Shown: positions 16,625-25,742, counted from the first letter of the stretch. The stretch is 64,000 bases of DNA from Candidatus Saccharimonadota bacterium (GCA_905373835.1 CAJPUN010000002.1:1-64000), one strand, 5' to 3'. The notes: a model not told the origin generated them from the sequence alone. A program made the numbers and translations.

Positions 16625-19096
16625 ATGAAAGACATGAAACGATACAATCCTGCAGAAATCGAGCCAAAATGGCAACAGCACTGGGCAGACGACCAGCGCT
16701 ACCGGGCGGATGACGCCTCTCCCAAACCAAAGTATTATGTGACCGGCATGTTCCCGTACCCAAGTGGAGCAGGGATGCACGCAGGGCACTTTATGGAGCA
16801 TTCTATTGTGGATGCAGTGGCGCGCTTCCGTCGTAGTCTTGGTCATGAAGTGCTCTACCCGATGGGCTGGGATAGCTTTGGCCTCCCTGCAGAGAATTAC
16901 GCCATCAAGACAGGCAAAACGCCACAAGAGACGACCGCGACCAATATTGCTAACTTTACTACTCAGCTTCGCCGGGTTGGCGCGAGTATCGATTGGAGCC
17001 GTGAGATCAACACGAGCGACCCAAAGTATTATCGCTGGACGCAGTGGATCTTTACGCAGCTCTTTGAGCGGGGCCTGGCATACCAAAAGGACTCACTCCA
17101 GTGGTGGTGCCCGAAAGACAAGACCGTGCTGGCAAATGAGCAGGTGATTAATGGTCGGTGCTGGCGCTGTGAAGAAGTGGTGGTGAAGAAGCCAATGAAG
17201 CAATGGTTCTTCAAGATTACTGAGTATGCTGACCAGCTCCTAGCCGACATCCCCGCACTTGACTGGCCAGATAAGATTAAGCAAGCTCAGACCAACTGGA
17301 TTGGCCGCAGCGAGGGAGCAGAGATCCGCTTCTCCCTTGATAAGCCCGTGGCAGCTACGGAGAGTGACGCCGCCGATATCACCGTCTTTTCGACGCGCCC
17401 CGATACGCTCTTTGGTGCGACCTTCTTGGTGCTGGCGCCCGAACATCCTCTCGCGCAGCATCTCGCGCGCGGTGATGCCCAAGAGACAGTCTTGGCCTAT
17501 ATTGCCGAGGCAGTCAAAAAATCGGAGATTGAGCGCACTAATGATACGAAGGATAAGACAGGAGTCTTTACTGGAAGTTATGCCATAAATCCAGCGACGG
17601 GCGACCGAATACCCATCTGGGTGGCCGATTATGTCCTTGGTGGCTATGGCACTGGTGCAGTGATGGCTGTCCCGGCTCATGATGAGCGCGATGCCGCCTT
17701 TGCCGAGAAATACGAGTTGCCCATCGTCACCGTCATTGAGCGGCCCGACGATGATCCAGACACCGACCAGTGCTATCATGGCGAAGGCGTGCTTGTTAAT
17801 TCTGGCGCATTTGATGGTATGCGCAGCGAGGATGCTCGTGAACAGATCGTGGCCTGGCTCGAACAGGAAGGCCGTGGCCACGCCAAGGTAACCTACAAGA
17901 TGCGTGACTGGCTGATTAGTCGTCAACGCTACTGGGGTGCACCCATCCCGATTATCCACTGCCCCGAGCATGGTGCTGTGCCAGTGCCAGCGGCAGATCT
18001 ACCTGTTGTCTTGCCAGTAGTGCAAGACTTCCAGCCGCGTGGTGATGGCAAATCCGTCCTTGCTGCCCAAGAAGAATGGGTGGCGACAACCTGCCCGACC
18101 TGTGGCGGCCCAGCTCAGCGCGAAACCGACACGATGGATGGCTATGCTTGCAGTAGCTGGTATCTTCTGCGCTACACTGATCCACACAATGCTATACAGG
18201 CCTGGGGCCCAGCGCTGGCTAACCACTGGGCACCGCTTGATATGTATGTTGGTGGTGACCATGCGACGGCTCACTTACTTTATGTGCGTTTCTGGACGCA
18301 CGTCTTCCGTGATCTTGGCCTCACAAGCTTTGCCGAACCAGTGCGGAAGCTCGTCTACCATGGCCTCATTCAAGCTGAGGATGGCCGCAAGATGAGCAAG
18401 AGCCTTGGCAATGTCGTCGATCCGCTGGAGGTGATCGATGCGGGGTATGGGGCGGATGCGCTGCGCACCTTTGAGCTCTTCCTCGGGCCGATCGACGAAA
18501 ACTCAAGTTGGAGCAGCCGAGGAATTGCTGGCGTCTATCGCTTCTTGAATCGCCTCTGGACATTGGTACAAGAGTTTGATGATTGGCAGCAGCAGGGCGG
18601 GGCGCCTGGGCAGGTCGACGTCGCACAGCTTGAGTCGATTATCCATGCCACAACGAAAAAGGTCACAAGTGATATCTACCGCCTGAGCTTCAACACAGCC
18701 ATTGCTGGGCTCATGGAGTGTGTCAACGACCTCTACAAGCTCAAGACATCTGGCTTTACTGAGCAGTGGCAGCCAGCGCTCAAGACGCTAATCCAGCTGG
18801 TGCAGCCCTTTGCGCCGCACATGGCCGCCGAGCTATGGCAGCAGCTTGGCTATGGTGACCAGCTCGATTTTGTCGCCTGGCCAGAGTGGGATGAAGCAAA
18901 GATTGTCCGCGATACGATAACCATCGTTGTGCAAGTCAATGGCAAAGTCCGCGCCAAGCTCACCACCGCGCCAGACGCTAGCGAAGCCGACATCACTGCC
19001 CAAGCCCTGGCAGACGACCGCGTCGCAAAATACCTCACTGGGCCACCCAAGAAGGTTATCTACGTCAAGCGCAAGCTTGTCAGTATCGTTGTCTAG
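16625..19096 (+). CDS. leuS: leucyl-tRNA synthetase
   Basis: An 823-residue class Ia synthetase that charges tRNA-Leu. The HIGH-type motif is HAGH in GAGMHAGHF (about 49-56), a CP1 editing domain follows, and the KMSKS loop is GRKMSKSLGN. The zinc-like CPTCGG segment and C-terminal anticodon-binding and Leu-specific domains are present, at normal length. TATGGT (16615-16620) is four bases before the first ATG; a second in-frame ATG at 16634 is equally possible as the true start. Single gene between two terminators. Confidence 0.96.
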   Translation: MKDMKRYNPAEIEPKWQQHWADDQRYRADDASPKPKYYVTGMFPYPSGAGMHAGHFMEHSIVDAVARFRRSLGHEVLYPMGWDSFGLPAENYAIKTGKTPQETTATNIANFTTQLRRVGASIDWSREINTSDPKYYRWTQWIFTQLFERGLAYQKDSLQWWCPKDKTVLANEQVINGRCWRCEEVVVKKPMKQWFFKITEYADQLLADIPALDWPDKIKQAQTNWIGRSEGAEIRFSLDKPVAATESDAADITVFSTRPDTLFGATFLVLAPEHPLAQHLARGDAQETVLAYIAEAVKKSEIERTNDTKDKTGVFTGSYAINPATGDRIPIWVADYVLGGYGTGAVMAVPAHDERDAAFAEKYELPIVTVIERPDDDPDTDQCYHGEGVLVNSGAFDGMRSEDAREQIVAWLEQEGRGHAKVTYKMRDWLISRQRYWGAPIPIIHCPEHGAVPVPAADLPVVLPVVQDFQPRGDGKSVLAAQEEWVATTCPTCGGPAQRETDTMDGYACSSWYLLRYTDPHNAIQAWGPALANHWAPLDMYVGGDHATAHLLYVRFWTHVFRDLGLTSFAEPVRKLVYHGLIQAEDGRKMSKSLGNVVDPLEVIDAGYGADALRTFELFLGPIDENSSWSSRGIAGVYRFLNRLWTLVQEFDDWQQQGGAPGQVDVAQLESIIHATTKKVTSDIYRLSFNTAIAGLMECVNDLYKLKTSGFTEQWQPALKTLIQLVQPFAPHMAAELWQQLGYGDQLDFVAWPEWDEAKIVRDTITIVVQVNGKVRAKLTTAPDASEADITAQALADDRVAKYLTGPPKKVIYVKRKLVSIVV

Positions 19097-19131
19097 AAAT
19101 AGCCACCTTTACTAATTAATCTTGTCGTAAC

Positions 19132-19160
19132 AAAACAGGGCGTCAGCGCCCTGTTTTGGG
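19132..19160 (+). terminator. intrinsic terminator after leuS
   Basis: Perfect ten-base stem AAAACAGGGC / GCCCTGTTTT (19132-19141/19148-19157) with a six-base loop; the stem itself supplies the T-run. It could also act on the minus strand for the gene ending at 19259. Confidence 0.85.
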
Positions 19161-19258
19161 TTGTGCGACCACGGTCTCAGCGTGTTTAGTGAATGTTGAT
19201 AAGCCTACAAAATGGCAACGTAATCGCTTGAATAGGCAAAGGGCAAAAGATGATTGAT

Positions 19259-19750
19259 CTAATGAATGGGTACACAAATAGTAACAATTTTTAGACGGAG
19301 TTCATCGTCAAACTGCAAGTGTATCCAGTTGCCACTCTCGTGATTATAGCGAACCCAAGCTGACCGCACCCATGTTGCGTTTTGATCTGCTTCGTTATCA
19401 GGAGTTCCAAGATGGCGAATAATCTCATCACGCGTTGCAGTATTGGAGAAGTCTGCAAACAGTGGATTGACGTACGGCTTGTATTCTGAGACAGATGACC
19501 GTCCCTTTTGGGAATATAGAGTGACTGCTTCGAGCGTATTGTTGTTCCAGCGAAATTCCACCCCAGCATCGTGCAGTAACCAGAACGATTCACTTGAGTC
19601 GTAGCCAGTGAACTCTTTGTCGACCTCTCGGATTACAGGAGTGCAATCCAACTCGTCGATGACGTGTTGCACTTCAGTCTTAACTGATTCGTCGCTTCTT
19701 CCGACCAGATTGATATACTGATTAATATCTCCATCTATTTTTATTGCCAT
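19259..19750 (-). CDS. orphan immunity-like protein (unknown family)
   Basis: A 163-residue soluble protein. The start at 19750 is set by AAGGAGCACC directly upstream; an earlier in-frame start (19789) would lack it. The C-terminal third has the layout LGTPD-x(8-15)-W.RY-x(7)-IHLQF...LKIVTI. I associate that pattern with small bacteriocin/pyocin immunity-type proteins (DUF6392-like), but the match is by eye and weak. It is an isolated minus-strand gene with AT-rich flanks. No toxin is next to it, so if it is an immunity protein it is an orphan that would guard against toxins of other bacteria. Confidence 0.6.
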   Translation of the reverse strand: MAIKIDGDINQYINLVGRSDESVKTEVQHVIDELDCTPVIREVDKEFTGYDSSESFWLLHDAGVEFRWNNNTLEAVTLYSQKGRSSVSEYKPYVNPLFADFSNTATRDEIIRHLGTPDNEADQNATWVRSAWVRYNHESGNWIHLQFDDELRLKIVTICVPIH

Positions 19751-19954
19751 GGTGCTCCTTACTGAGACTAATAGTATGTACCATATCATACAATATATAA
19801 CATATATCTGTCATATTAAAGCTATGATCTAGACGTCGTAGCGAGCGTGCTCTGGATGGGGCAACAAGGCGTAATAGCTCGCTTGGCAATTGGCCATAAA
19901 TATATTTTTCTATACAAAACGGCGCAAACACTAGAGAATTTTGCGCTTTTAGCG

Positions 19955-19960
19955 TATAAT
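19955..19960 (+). promoter_or_regulatory. -10 box of the rpmF-nusB transcript
   Basis: TATAAT 45 bases before the L32 start. No clear -35 is seen. A leader with GAGAAGGAG Shine-Dalgarno follows. Confidence 0.6.
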
Positions 19961-20004
19961 AGCTACAAGTTTTACGTCAGCCTAAAGAGAAGGAGATTTT
20001 TACT

Positions 20005-20157
20005 ATGGCTCAACCAAAAAAACAGAGTAGCCCACGCAAAACCGGCCTGCGCCGCAGCCACCTACGCCTCAAGCTTGCTCGCATGGTTAATAAGACCTCA
20101 CCAGTCAAGGTCAAGACGACCAAGCGCGAGACTGGCGCTGCCAAAGCAGCTCGCTAG
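20005..20157 (+). CDS. rpmF: 50S ribosomal protein L32
   Basis: A 50-residue basic protein, MAQPKKQSSPRKTGLRRSH at the start, matching the L32 N-terminal pattern (MAxPKxxxSxxRxxxRRSH). The CXXC zinc knuckle found in many L32 proteins is absent, so this is a cysteine-free form. AAGGAGA lies upstream at good spacing. nusB begins 47 bases after the stop. Confidence 0.88.
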   Translation: MAQPKKQSSPRKTGLRRSHLRLKLARMVNKTSPVKVKTTKRETGAAKAAR

Positions 20158-20204
20158 CTTATCGCCGATAGCAAAGAATTTTAACAAAAGAAAGAACCAA
20201 CCAA

Positions 20205-20669
20205 ATGGCTTCGAACCGTCATCTTGGGCGTATAGTTGCACTCCAAACATTGTACGAATATGAATTCCGCCAGCAGGCGAACGATCCGCAGGCCGTGCCA
20301 CAAGAGATTCTGGCGCGCAATCTTGAGCGTTATGAGTCGATCATTGGCGATCGAGCCTTTGTCGATACGCTCGTTGCTGGGGTGATTGAGACGCGGGCCG
20401 CGCTTGACGCTCACTTACAACCAATTGCGCCAGAGTGGCCGCTCGATCAGATTGCTCGTGTCGACCGCAATATCTTGCGGCTTGGCCTCTACGAGTTGCT
20501 GCACTGCCGCGCAACTGTTCCACCCAAGGTGGCGATTAACGAAGCGGTGGAGCTTGCTAAAGCGTTTGGTTCGGATAATTCAAGCAAGTTTATCAACGGT
20601 GTACTCGGCACCGCCTATCGCAACTTGCCTGGGGAGACACCAGACGATGCCAACACCGTCACACTTTGA
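20205..20669 (+). CDS. nusB: transcription antitermination factor NusB
   Basis: A 154-residue all-helical RNA-binding protein that joins NusE/S10 on boxA RNA during rRNA transcription. Recognised from the N-terminal RxxALQTLYEYEF stretch, the central DQIARVDRNILRLGLYELL motif and VAINEAVELAKAFGSDNSSKFINGVLG, all NusB hallmarks. Its 3' end overlaps the NUDIX gene by 23 bases. Confidence 0.94.
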   Translation: MASNRHLGRIVALQTLYEYEFRQQANDPQAVPQEILARNLERYESIIGDRAFVDTLVAGVIETRAALDAHLQPIAPEWPLDQIARVDRNILRLGLYELLHCRATVPPKVAINEAVELAKAFGSDNSSKFINGVLGTAYRNLPGETPDDANTVTL

Positions 20670-21156
20670 CCGACACTTCAATCGGTTTAAAAAATATTTT
20701 GGCCGTCGCAAGCCGTCTATTCAGGAAATTGTTCGTGAACCGACGGCTGGCGGCATTGTATTCCGCTACAATAACGACAACAAACTCGAAATCCTCCTAA
20801 TTCAGGATGCTAAGGATCGCTGGACGATCCCTAAAGGGCATATTGAGAAAGGGGAGACTGCAGTGCAGACAGCTCGCCGTGAGATCGGCGAAGAAGCTGG
20901 GTTGCACGACCTTGATATGCTGGGCTGGCTGGGTAAAATTCACTTTCGCTACCGCCGAATGGAAAAGCTTGTCCTGATGACGACACAGATCTACCTTGCT
21001 CGCGTCCGCACCAGCGGCAATGAGATTCAAAAAGAAGAATGGATGAATGGTATTAAGTGGTTTCCCTTTAGTAAGGCACTTGACCTCATCGAGTACGAAG
21101 ATATTGCCAAGCTTATGCTCAAAGCCAAGAAACGCATCCGAGAGGAGCGTCTATAA
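20647..21156 (+). CDS. NUDIX hydrolase
   Basis: A 169-residue NUDIX enzyme with the complete box GX5EX7REUXEEXGU at residues 64-86 (GHIEKGE...REIGEEAGL), which binds the divalent cation and cleaves a nucleoside-diphosphate-X substrate. The start at 20647 removes an out-of-place upstream extension that lies wholly inside nusB; even so it overlaps nusB by 23 bases, so the two are coupled. The DRWTIPKGHIEKGET context is common to Ap4A-type and NTP-cleaning members; the substrate is not certain. Confidence 0.88.
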   Translation: MPTPSHFDRHFNRFKKYFGRRKPSIQEIVREPTAGGIVFRYNNDNKLEILLIQDAKDRWTIPKGHIEKGETAVQTARREIGEEAGLHDLDMLGWLGKIHFRYRRMEKLVLMTTQIYLARVRTSGNEIQKEEWMNGIKWFPFSKALDLIEYEDIAKLMLKAKKRIREERL

Positions 21157-21179
21157 CGACAGAAACGAAAGGAGTTACT

Positions 21180-21926
21180 ATGTCTGGCATGCCAACTGGC
21201 CCGTACCAAGCGTGGGCACAGCAAGTGCTCGGGTTTGAATATCGCGATATTCAGCTCTTGGTCACCGCACTCACCCACCGCAGCTATGTCAATGAGCACA
21301 AAAAATCCGTTACTGAGCACAACGAGCGCCTCGAATTCTTGGGCGATGCTGTGCTGGAGCTTGCGGTAACCGACTATCTCTACCAACACTATGCCGAGCC
21401 AGAGGGCATCCTGACGAGCTGGCGCGCAGCGCTGGTCAATACAGAGAGCAATGCCGACTCAGGTGAAGCGCTCGGCTATGGCTCACTCATCCGGATGAGC
21501 CGAGGTGAGAAGCATGGCAGCAAGCGAGCGCACCGGCAGATTCTGGCTAATGCGTATGAAGCTGTGATTGGCTCAATCTATTTGGAGCGAGGCTACGAGG
21601 CAGCAGCTGAGTTTATTGCCAAGCATACCATTAGCAAGCTTGATGCTATCCTGGCCGATGGCTCGTGGCGCGACCCCAAGAGTCATTTACAAGAGGTGAG
21701 CCAACGGATCGACAGTGCTACGCCGGTGTACCGTGTCTTGGCAGAGGATGGCCCTGACCACGACAAAACCTTTACGCTTGGTGTCTTTGTCAATGATCGG
21801 CTGATGGGCCGCGGCACTGGCCCTAGCAAGCAGACCGCCCAGCAAAAGGCCGCTCGCGCCGCCCTGGCAGCCTACCAGCAGCAAGAGGCTCAGACGGAGA
21901 AGGTAGAAGAGCCAGCCAAGGGCTAA
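21180..21926 (+). CDS. rnc: ribonuclease III
   Basis: A 248-residue double-strand-specific endoribonuclease for rRNA and mRNA processing. The signature NERLEFLGDAVLE (about 48-60) carries metal ligands, and a second acidic cluster lies at ANAYEAVIGSIYLERG. A C-terminal double-stranded RNA-binding domain (PKSHLQEVSQ to KAARAALAAY) follows. GAAAGGAG upstream supports the start. It is part of the L32-NusB-NUDIX-RNase III run, an RNA-processing operon. Confidence 0.95.
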   Translation: MSGMPTGPYQAWAQQVLGFEYRDIQLLVTALTHRSYVNEHKKSVTEHNERLEFLGDAVLELAVTDYLYQHYAEPEGILTSWRAALVNTESNADSGEALGYGSLIRMSRGEKHGSKRAHRQILANAYEAVIGSIYLERGYEAAAEFIAKHTISKLDAILADGSWRDPKSHLQEVSQRIDSATPVYRVLAEDGPDHDKTFTLGVFVNDRLMGRGTGPSKQTAQQKAARAALAAYQQQEAQTEKVEEPAKG

Positions 21927-22037
21927 GCTAAGTTTTGAGATTTTGACACGCAACAAATTGACATCGCTAGCCAAACAGTGTAGACTTGTACAGAACGAAC
22001 TAACGCAAATATAAGTCAAGAAAAGGAAGTTTTATTT

Positions 22038-22373
22038 ATGCTCGCAATTCGTTTGCAACGTCTTGGCCGCAAAGCCTACCCAGTGTACCGGCTCGCCGTA
22101 CAAGAGGCTCAGCGTCACCCATCAAGCGGCCGTGTGGTGGCCTATGTTGGCAATTACAACCCACACACCAAAGAGGCTCATATCAATACCGAGCTTGCCC
22201 AGAAGTATCTTGATAATGGTGCCCAGCCGACACCACGGGTGGTCAAGCTGCTGGCTGCTGCTGGTGTATCGCTACCAAAGTGGGTCAAGCAGCCCGCTGG
22301 CGACAAGCACAAGGCAGTCCGCAACCCAGAGAAGCTTCGCAAGCATCAGCCGAAGGAAGAGGCAGAGGCTTAA
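22038..22373 (+). CDS. rpsP: 30S ribosomal protein S16
   Basis: A 111-residue protein: MLAIRLQRLGRKAYPVYRLAV and GRVVAYVGNYNPHTKEA are diagnostic of S16, which helps assemble the 5' domain of 16S rRNA. The C-terminal tail is charged and longer than in E. coli. AAAAGGAAG precedes the start. In many bacteria rpsP leads an operon with khpA, rimM and trmD; here it is closed by its own terminator. Confidence 0.95.
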   Translation: MLAIRLQRLGRKAYPVYRLAVQEAQRHPSSGRVVAYVGNYNPHTKEAHINTELAQKYLDNGAQPTPRVVKLLAAAGVSLPKWVKQPAGDKHKAVRNPEKLRKHQPKEEAEA

Positions 22374-22398
22374 AGCGACTCTCTCACATAAGCATAGC

Positions 22399-22430
22399 AA
22401 CTGCTCCGCGTATCGTGGAGCAGTTTTGTA
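22399..22430 (+). terminator. intrinsic terminator after rpsP
   Basis: Nine-base stem AACTGCTCC / GGAGCAGTT (22399-22407/22417-22425), then TTTGTAATT. Confidence 0.85.
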
Positions 22431-22743
22431 ATTATTAGTATTGTTATAATCTGAATCGCAAAAATATCGATTCGCTTGGTCTCTACCTACCGCTGCTTTT
22501 CTCAATAATATTGCAAAGGCTGATATTCCTTACTACCACCCCCCACCAGAGCCAGAAATCGGTCATCTCAATCAATATATTACTCTATCTGAATATAGTG
22601 CTGGGAAGAGGTGACGCAAGAGAAGAGAAGGCTTAGTGTATAGCCTGCGCGTCGTATGTTGGTAGAATCCAGCCGGTATGCTACAATGAAAGCACAATCA
22701 CAATAAATCTGAATGACAGCATAAGGAGGGAAAGAAGAAAGCT
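22431..22743. other. gene-free leader region of khpA
   Basis: No ORF supported. A possible -10 (TACAAT, 22682-22687) lies about 57 bases before khpA. The khpA Shine-Dalgarno AGGAGG (22724-22729) stands 14 bases from the ATG, longer than usual. No riboswitch recognised. Confidence 0.4.
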
Positions 22744-23124
22744 ATGGCGACAATTGATCAACAGTTTGTCGAATATGTCGTAAAGTCGCTGGTGGAACAT
22801 CCAGACGACGTGGTGGTCGATCGGGTGATCGACGAGAAGGGTGTGCTACTGACACTCACCGTCAATCCGGAGGATCTCGGCCGTGTGATTGGCCGACGGG
22901 GCAGTACGGCGCAGAGTTTACGTACCTTGCTGCGCGCGCTTGGCACGAAGAACAGTGCTCGCTACAACCTTAAGGTGGTGAACAATGATGAGCCACACAC
23001 CGCAGCATCCCAGTCTGTGGATAACTTGACCACTGATACGGTGGATAACGATGATGAGAGCGAATCGGATTTTGCAAAAAAGTCTCGCCAAGAGCTTGCA
23101 GAACTCGACGACCTTGATATATAA
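22744..23124 (+). CDS. khpA: KH-domain RNA-binding protein KhpA
   Basis: A 126-residue protein with a type II KH domain carrying the GXXG loop in VIGRRGS (about 48-54). KhpA works with KhpB/Jag on cell elongation and small-RNA matters in Gram-positives. The first 85 residues match the family; an acidic, low-complexity tail of about 40 residues (DDESESDF, ELAELDDLDI) is an addition. Position after rpsP is the classic one, but rimM is missing before trmD. Confidence 0.9.
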   Translation: MATIDQQFVEYVVKSLVEHPDDVVVDRVIDEKGVLLTLTVNPEDLGRVIGRRGSTAQSLRTLLRALGTKNSARYNLKVVNNDEPHTAASQSVDNLTTDTVDNDDESESDFAKKSRQELAELDDLDI

Positions 23125-23211
23125 TACGATCAGTTCAGAAACGAACTGCGAGAAAAAATAAAAGCTCTTTGCGAGCAAACCAACAAGGTTTGAGAGCCTT
23201 ATTTGTGCAAG

Positions 23212-23238
23212 AAAACTGCTGTGGAGGCAGTTTTTTTG
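23212..23238 (+). terminator. intrinsic terminator after khpA
   Basis: Stem AAACTGC / GCAGTTT around a seven-base loop, with a seven-T run. Confidence 0.85.
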
Positions 23239-23356
23239 TTGGGTGAATGTATAGTGCAGCAGAGGCTAAAGTGATAGCTATATGAGCTTATATAACAACG
23301 AGTTTTATATGCTATCCGGATGAAGTAGCGAGTGACGCCAAAAAGGTTCTCATATA

Positions 23357-23683
23357 CTACCGTAACCGGCTCAAGATATTCGTTAAGCCAGCAATGCCAG
23401 CAATAAGCAAAAGTAAGATGCCGATGATCACAATCAACAAACCATAATGGGGTTGGTACCTTGGTGGATTATAGCTCTGAGTGCGGTGCGGATCGTGGCG
23501 GGTGGCTTCGGTGTCAATCGAGATATTGGCAATCGCTGGCTCTACAAGGTGTCGAGACACCGCTGCTTCACCGTCGAATTGCTCGAGTGTAATATTCTCG
23601 TTGAGTGGCGTGATGGTCGTACGCCGGCTCGATAGTTCGAGATGCTGTGCAGTCGTGTTATCTGTCTCCGATCCAAGATCCAT
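23357..23683 (-). CDS. small C-terminally anchored membrane protein
   Basis: About 108 residues. A polar N-terminal part (Thr/Asn/Glu-rich, about 1-80) is followed by one strong hydrophobic helix (GLLIVIIGILLLLIAGIAGL) and a short basic end, so it is a tail-anchored protein. No family recognised. The start is placed at the internal ATG (MDLGSE) because a TATACT box sits nine bases upstream of it; an in-frame start at 23713 would precede that box. It is inserted on the opposite strand between khpA and trmD. Confidence 0.6.
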   Translation of the reverse strand: MDLGSETDNTTAQHLELSSRRTTITPLNENITLEQFDGEAAVSRHLVEPAIANISIDTEATRHDPHRTQSYNPPRYQPHYGLLIVIIGILLLLIAGIAGLTNILSRLR

Positions 23684-23783
23684 AGCATAACCAGTATAAC
23701 AAATAAAAAACATAAGCGTAAAGACCTGAACCCCTCGCAGTATCTGTTAGACGGTGCCGCGGTAATTTGCTACACTAGGAGAG

Positions 23784-24440
23784 ATGAAAAAGTTCCAAGT
23801 GATTAGCCTGTTCCCAGAGATGTTCTCTGGCGTGTTTGAGGCTTCAATGCTGTGGAAGGCACAGCAGCGAGGCTTAGCGGAGCTAACGACAATTGATCTG
23901 CGCCAATTTGGGCTCGGTCCTCGCCGAACGGTCGACGACACACCGTATGGCGGCGGCGATGGTATGCTACTACGCGTTGAGCCACTCTGGAGGGCAGTGC
24001 AGCACGCCAAAGAGCGTGACCCAACTGCCAAAGTGCTCATCATGACGCCGCGAGGCCAACGGTGGAATCAGGCGCTTGCGCAGCAGTATAGCCAAACCGA
24101 CCATGGTTATATCTTCATCTGTGGGCGCTACGAGGGGTACGACGAGCGAATTATGCAGGTGGTTGACCAAGCGCTCCGAGTGGGGGACTATGTCCTGACT
24201 GGTGGTGAGCTGCCCGCGATGACGATTATCGACTCAATTGTGCGACTGATCCCTGGTGTCCTTGGTGGTGAGATGAGCGCAGCGATTGAGAGCTTTAGTG
24301 ATGGTCAGACGCTGGAGTTTCCGCAATATACACGTCCAGAGGTATGGCAGGGGATGGCAGTACCCGAGGTATTGCTCAGTGGCCACCACGGCAACATTGC
24401 GGCTTGGCGTGCAGAGCATTCGCTTCCAGTAGATGACTAG
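23784..24440 (+). CDS. trmD: tRNA (guanine-N1)-methyltransferase TrmD
   Basis: A 218-residue SPOUT methyltransferase forming m1G37 in tRNAs reading CNN codons. SISLFPEMF-type start (FQVISLFPEMFSG), DDTPYGGGDGM, and the AdoMet-knot segments FICGRYEGYDERI and DYVLTGGELPAM are all present. TACACT at 23771-23776 is seven bases before the ATG (leaderless). The protein is slightly short at its C-terminus relative to E. coli. It stands alone rather than with rimM and rplS. Confidence 0.96.
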   Translation: MKKFQVISLFPEMFSGVFEASMLWKAQQRGLAELTTIDLRQFGLGPRRTVDDTPYGGGDGMLLRVEPLWRAVQHAKERDPTAKVLIMTPRGQRWNQALAQQYSQTDHGYIFICGRYEGYDERIMQVVDQALRVGDYVLTGGELPAMTIIDSIVRLIPGVLGGEMSAAIESFSDGQTLEFPQYTRPEVWQGMAVPEVLLSGHHGNIAAWRAEHSLPVDD

Positions 24441-24457
24441 CCCTGTACGCACAAAAG

Positions 24458-24496
24458 AAACACCCGAGCATGCCATAGAGCACTCGGGCGTTCTGT
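24458..24496 (+). terminator. probable terminator after trmD
   Basis: Stem AACACCCGAG / CTCGGGCGTT with one G-T pair around a 14-base loop; the T-run is weak (TCTGTTG). Confidence 0.5.
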
Positions 24497-24643
24497 TGTG
24501 GTGGATATATCGGAGAGCGACTGATACAAGTATGTATAAAAATGTTTATGTTTGTAACGTTCGCTCCCTCTATAGTAGCGAAGATACGGCAGATGTGCAA
24601 GGAAATGCGTGTAAAACAGGGTAATATCTGATATGATAAGGCT

Positions 24644-25144
24644 ATGAAGCAGCGTATGATTAGATTTTGGCTTGGGTTATTTCAGGCGATTTTTCCAGAG
24701 CATGTGCGGCGCGATCCTGCCTATTGGCGGCGTCTCGCGCTTGGTATTGTCGTAACGTTCTTGATCATCACGCAGCTTTTTACCTTTGAGAAGTTTGCTG
24801 ATATTACCAGCGGGTGGCATATGGCTGGCGGGAACATAATGGCTGCTCTCTTGGCTGGCTTATTGCCACTGCTTGAGCTGGGCGGCTTGCCATTTTTGCT
24901 CTCAATGGATATGTCACGGGGGTCGCGCCGTATTTCGCAGGCATGTTTGCTTGTCGTGAGCGCAGTGTGGTTTGGTGTGGCGCTGTGGTGTTTTCTCGCT
25001 GTGCCAATGAGTGAATCGGGCCTCTTTGGGGCGACCTTGCCATTACTCAATGGTTGGTGGACGGTAGCATTCACGGGCTTACTTGGCGTGGCAGTGGTGC
25101 TTGTGGTGCGCGAAGCAAATGGCTCAAAATCCACTCGTGATTGA
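24644..25144 (+). CDS. four-helix membrane protein, unknown
   Basis: A 166-residue protein with about four hydrophobic segments (near 29-48, 62-88, 98-120 and 134-156) and charged ends. The N-terminal half contains a FEKFADI segment between helices. No family recognised. TATGAT at 24632-24637 lies six bases before the ATG with no Shine-Dalgarno. Isolated gene. Confidence 0.7.
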   Translation: MKQRMIRFWLGLFQAIFPEHVRRDPAYWRRLALGIVVTFLIITQLFTFEKFADITSGWHMAGGNIMAALLAGLLPLLELGGLPFLLSMDMSRGSRRISQACLLVVSAVWFGVALWCFLAVPMSESGLFGATLPLLNGWWTVAFTGLLGVAVVLVVREANGSKSTRD

Positions 25145-25401
25145 TGAACGATCAGCCTAGGGTGCCTCAATAGTAAAAAACCGCTATTAGCTATTAATTA
25201 TCGCATCTCCTCTACACCCCCGAGGAACACCACCGTAGTCGGTGCTTTTCGAGAGTATTAGACTTCAGTGCTGGGTCGAAATACTGCAGTCCGATCAACT
25301 TTGATTTATCAGAAAAATAAAAAACTTGAAGAGCTAATGCTCAAAATAGGCAAAACCCGAGTGGGGGCGTGATCGAACAGACACCCCAGATAAAGTCGCG
25401 A

Positions 25402-25433
25402 TAAAAAATTACCAGCCGGCAAAAGGCTGGTAA
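25402..25433 (-). terminator. intrinsic terminator after tRNA-Gln
   Basis: Nine-base stem TTACCAGCC / GGCTGGTAA (25409-25417/25425-25433); the A-run at 25403-25408 is the U-tract on the minus strand. The stretch 25145-25400 on its left holds no gene; a CACCG-TAGT-CGGTG hairpin at 25231-25244 followed by CTTTTC may terminate the membrane-protein gene. Confidence 0.85.
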
Positions 25434-25444
25434 CAATGATAGCT

Positions 25445-25519
25445 TGGCTGGGCCGGAGGGATTCGAACCCCCGAATGCCAGGACCAAAACCTGGTGCCTT
25501 ACCACTTGGCGACGGCCCA
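25445..25519 (-). tRNA. tRNA-Gln (TTG)
   Basis: Acceptor TGGGCCG/CGGCCCA, anticodon stem CCAGG/CCTGG with loop TTTTGGT (anticodon TTG), T-loop TTCGAAT, discriminator G and encoded CCA. A minus-strand extended -10 TGgTACAAT (25540-25545) lies upstream. With gatCAB also in the window, its glutamine may be made by transamidation. Confidence 0.95.
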
Positions 25520-25742
25520 TCACTGCGTGGCGCCTCCGTATTGTACCATGCTTGCGAGAGTGGATCAATAGTGCGTAGTGTGTCAGGGCTGTGCTCTATA
25601 TTGAATGTAGAGACTCTGTGATTGATCGATTTTTGGTGGGTTGCGGTGTTGCTGAATAAAAATAACAACAAATTGCTCTGACCACAGTCACATGCTTCAT
25701 ATAACAGAGGTCGTGCCAGTGTATCGGTTGTGAATATTACGC

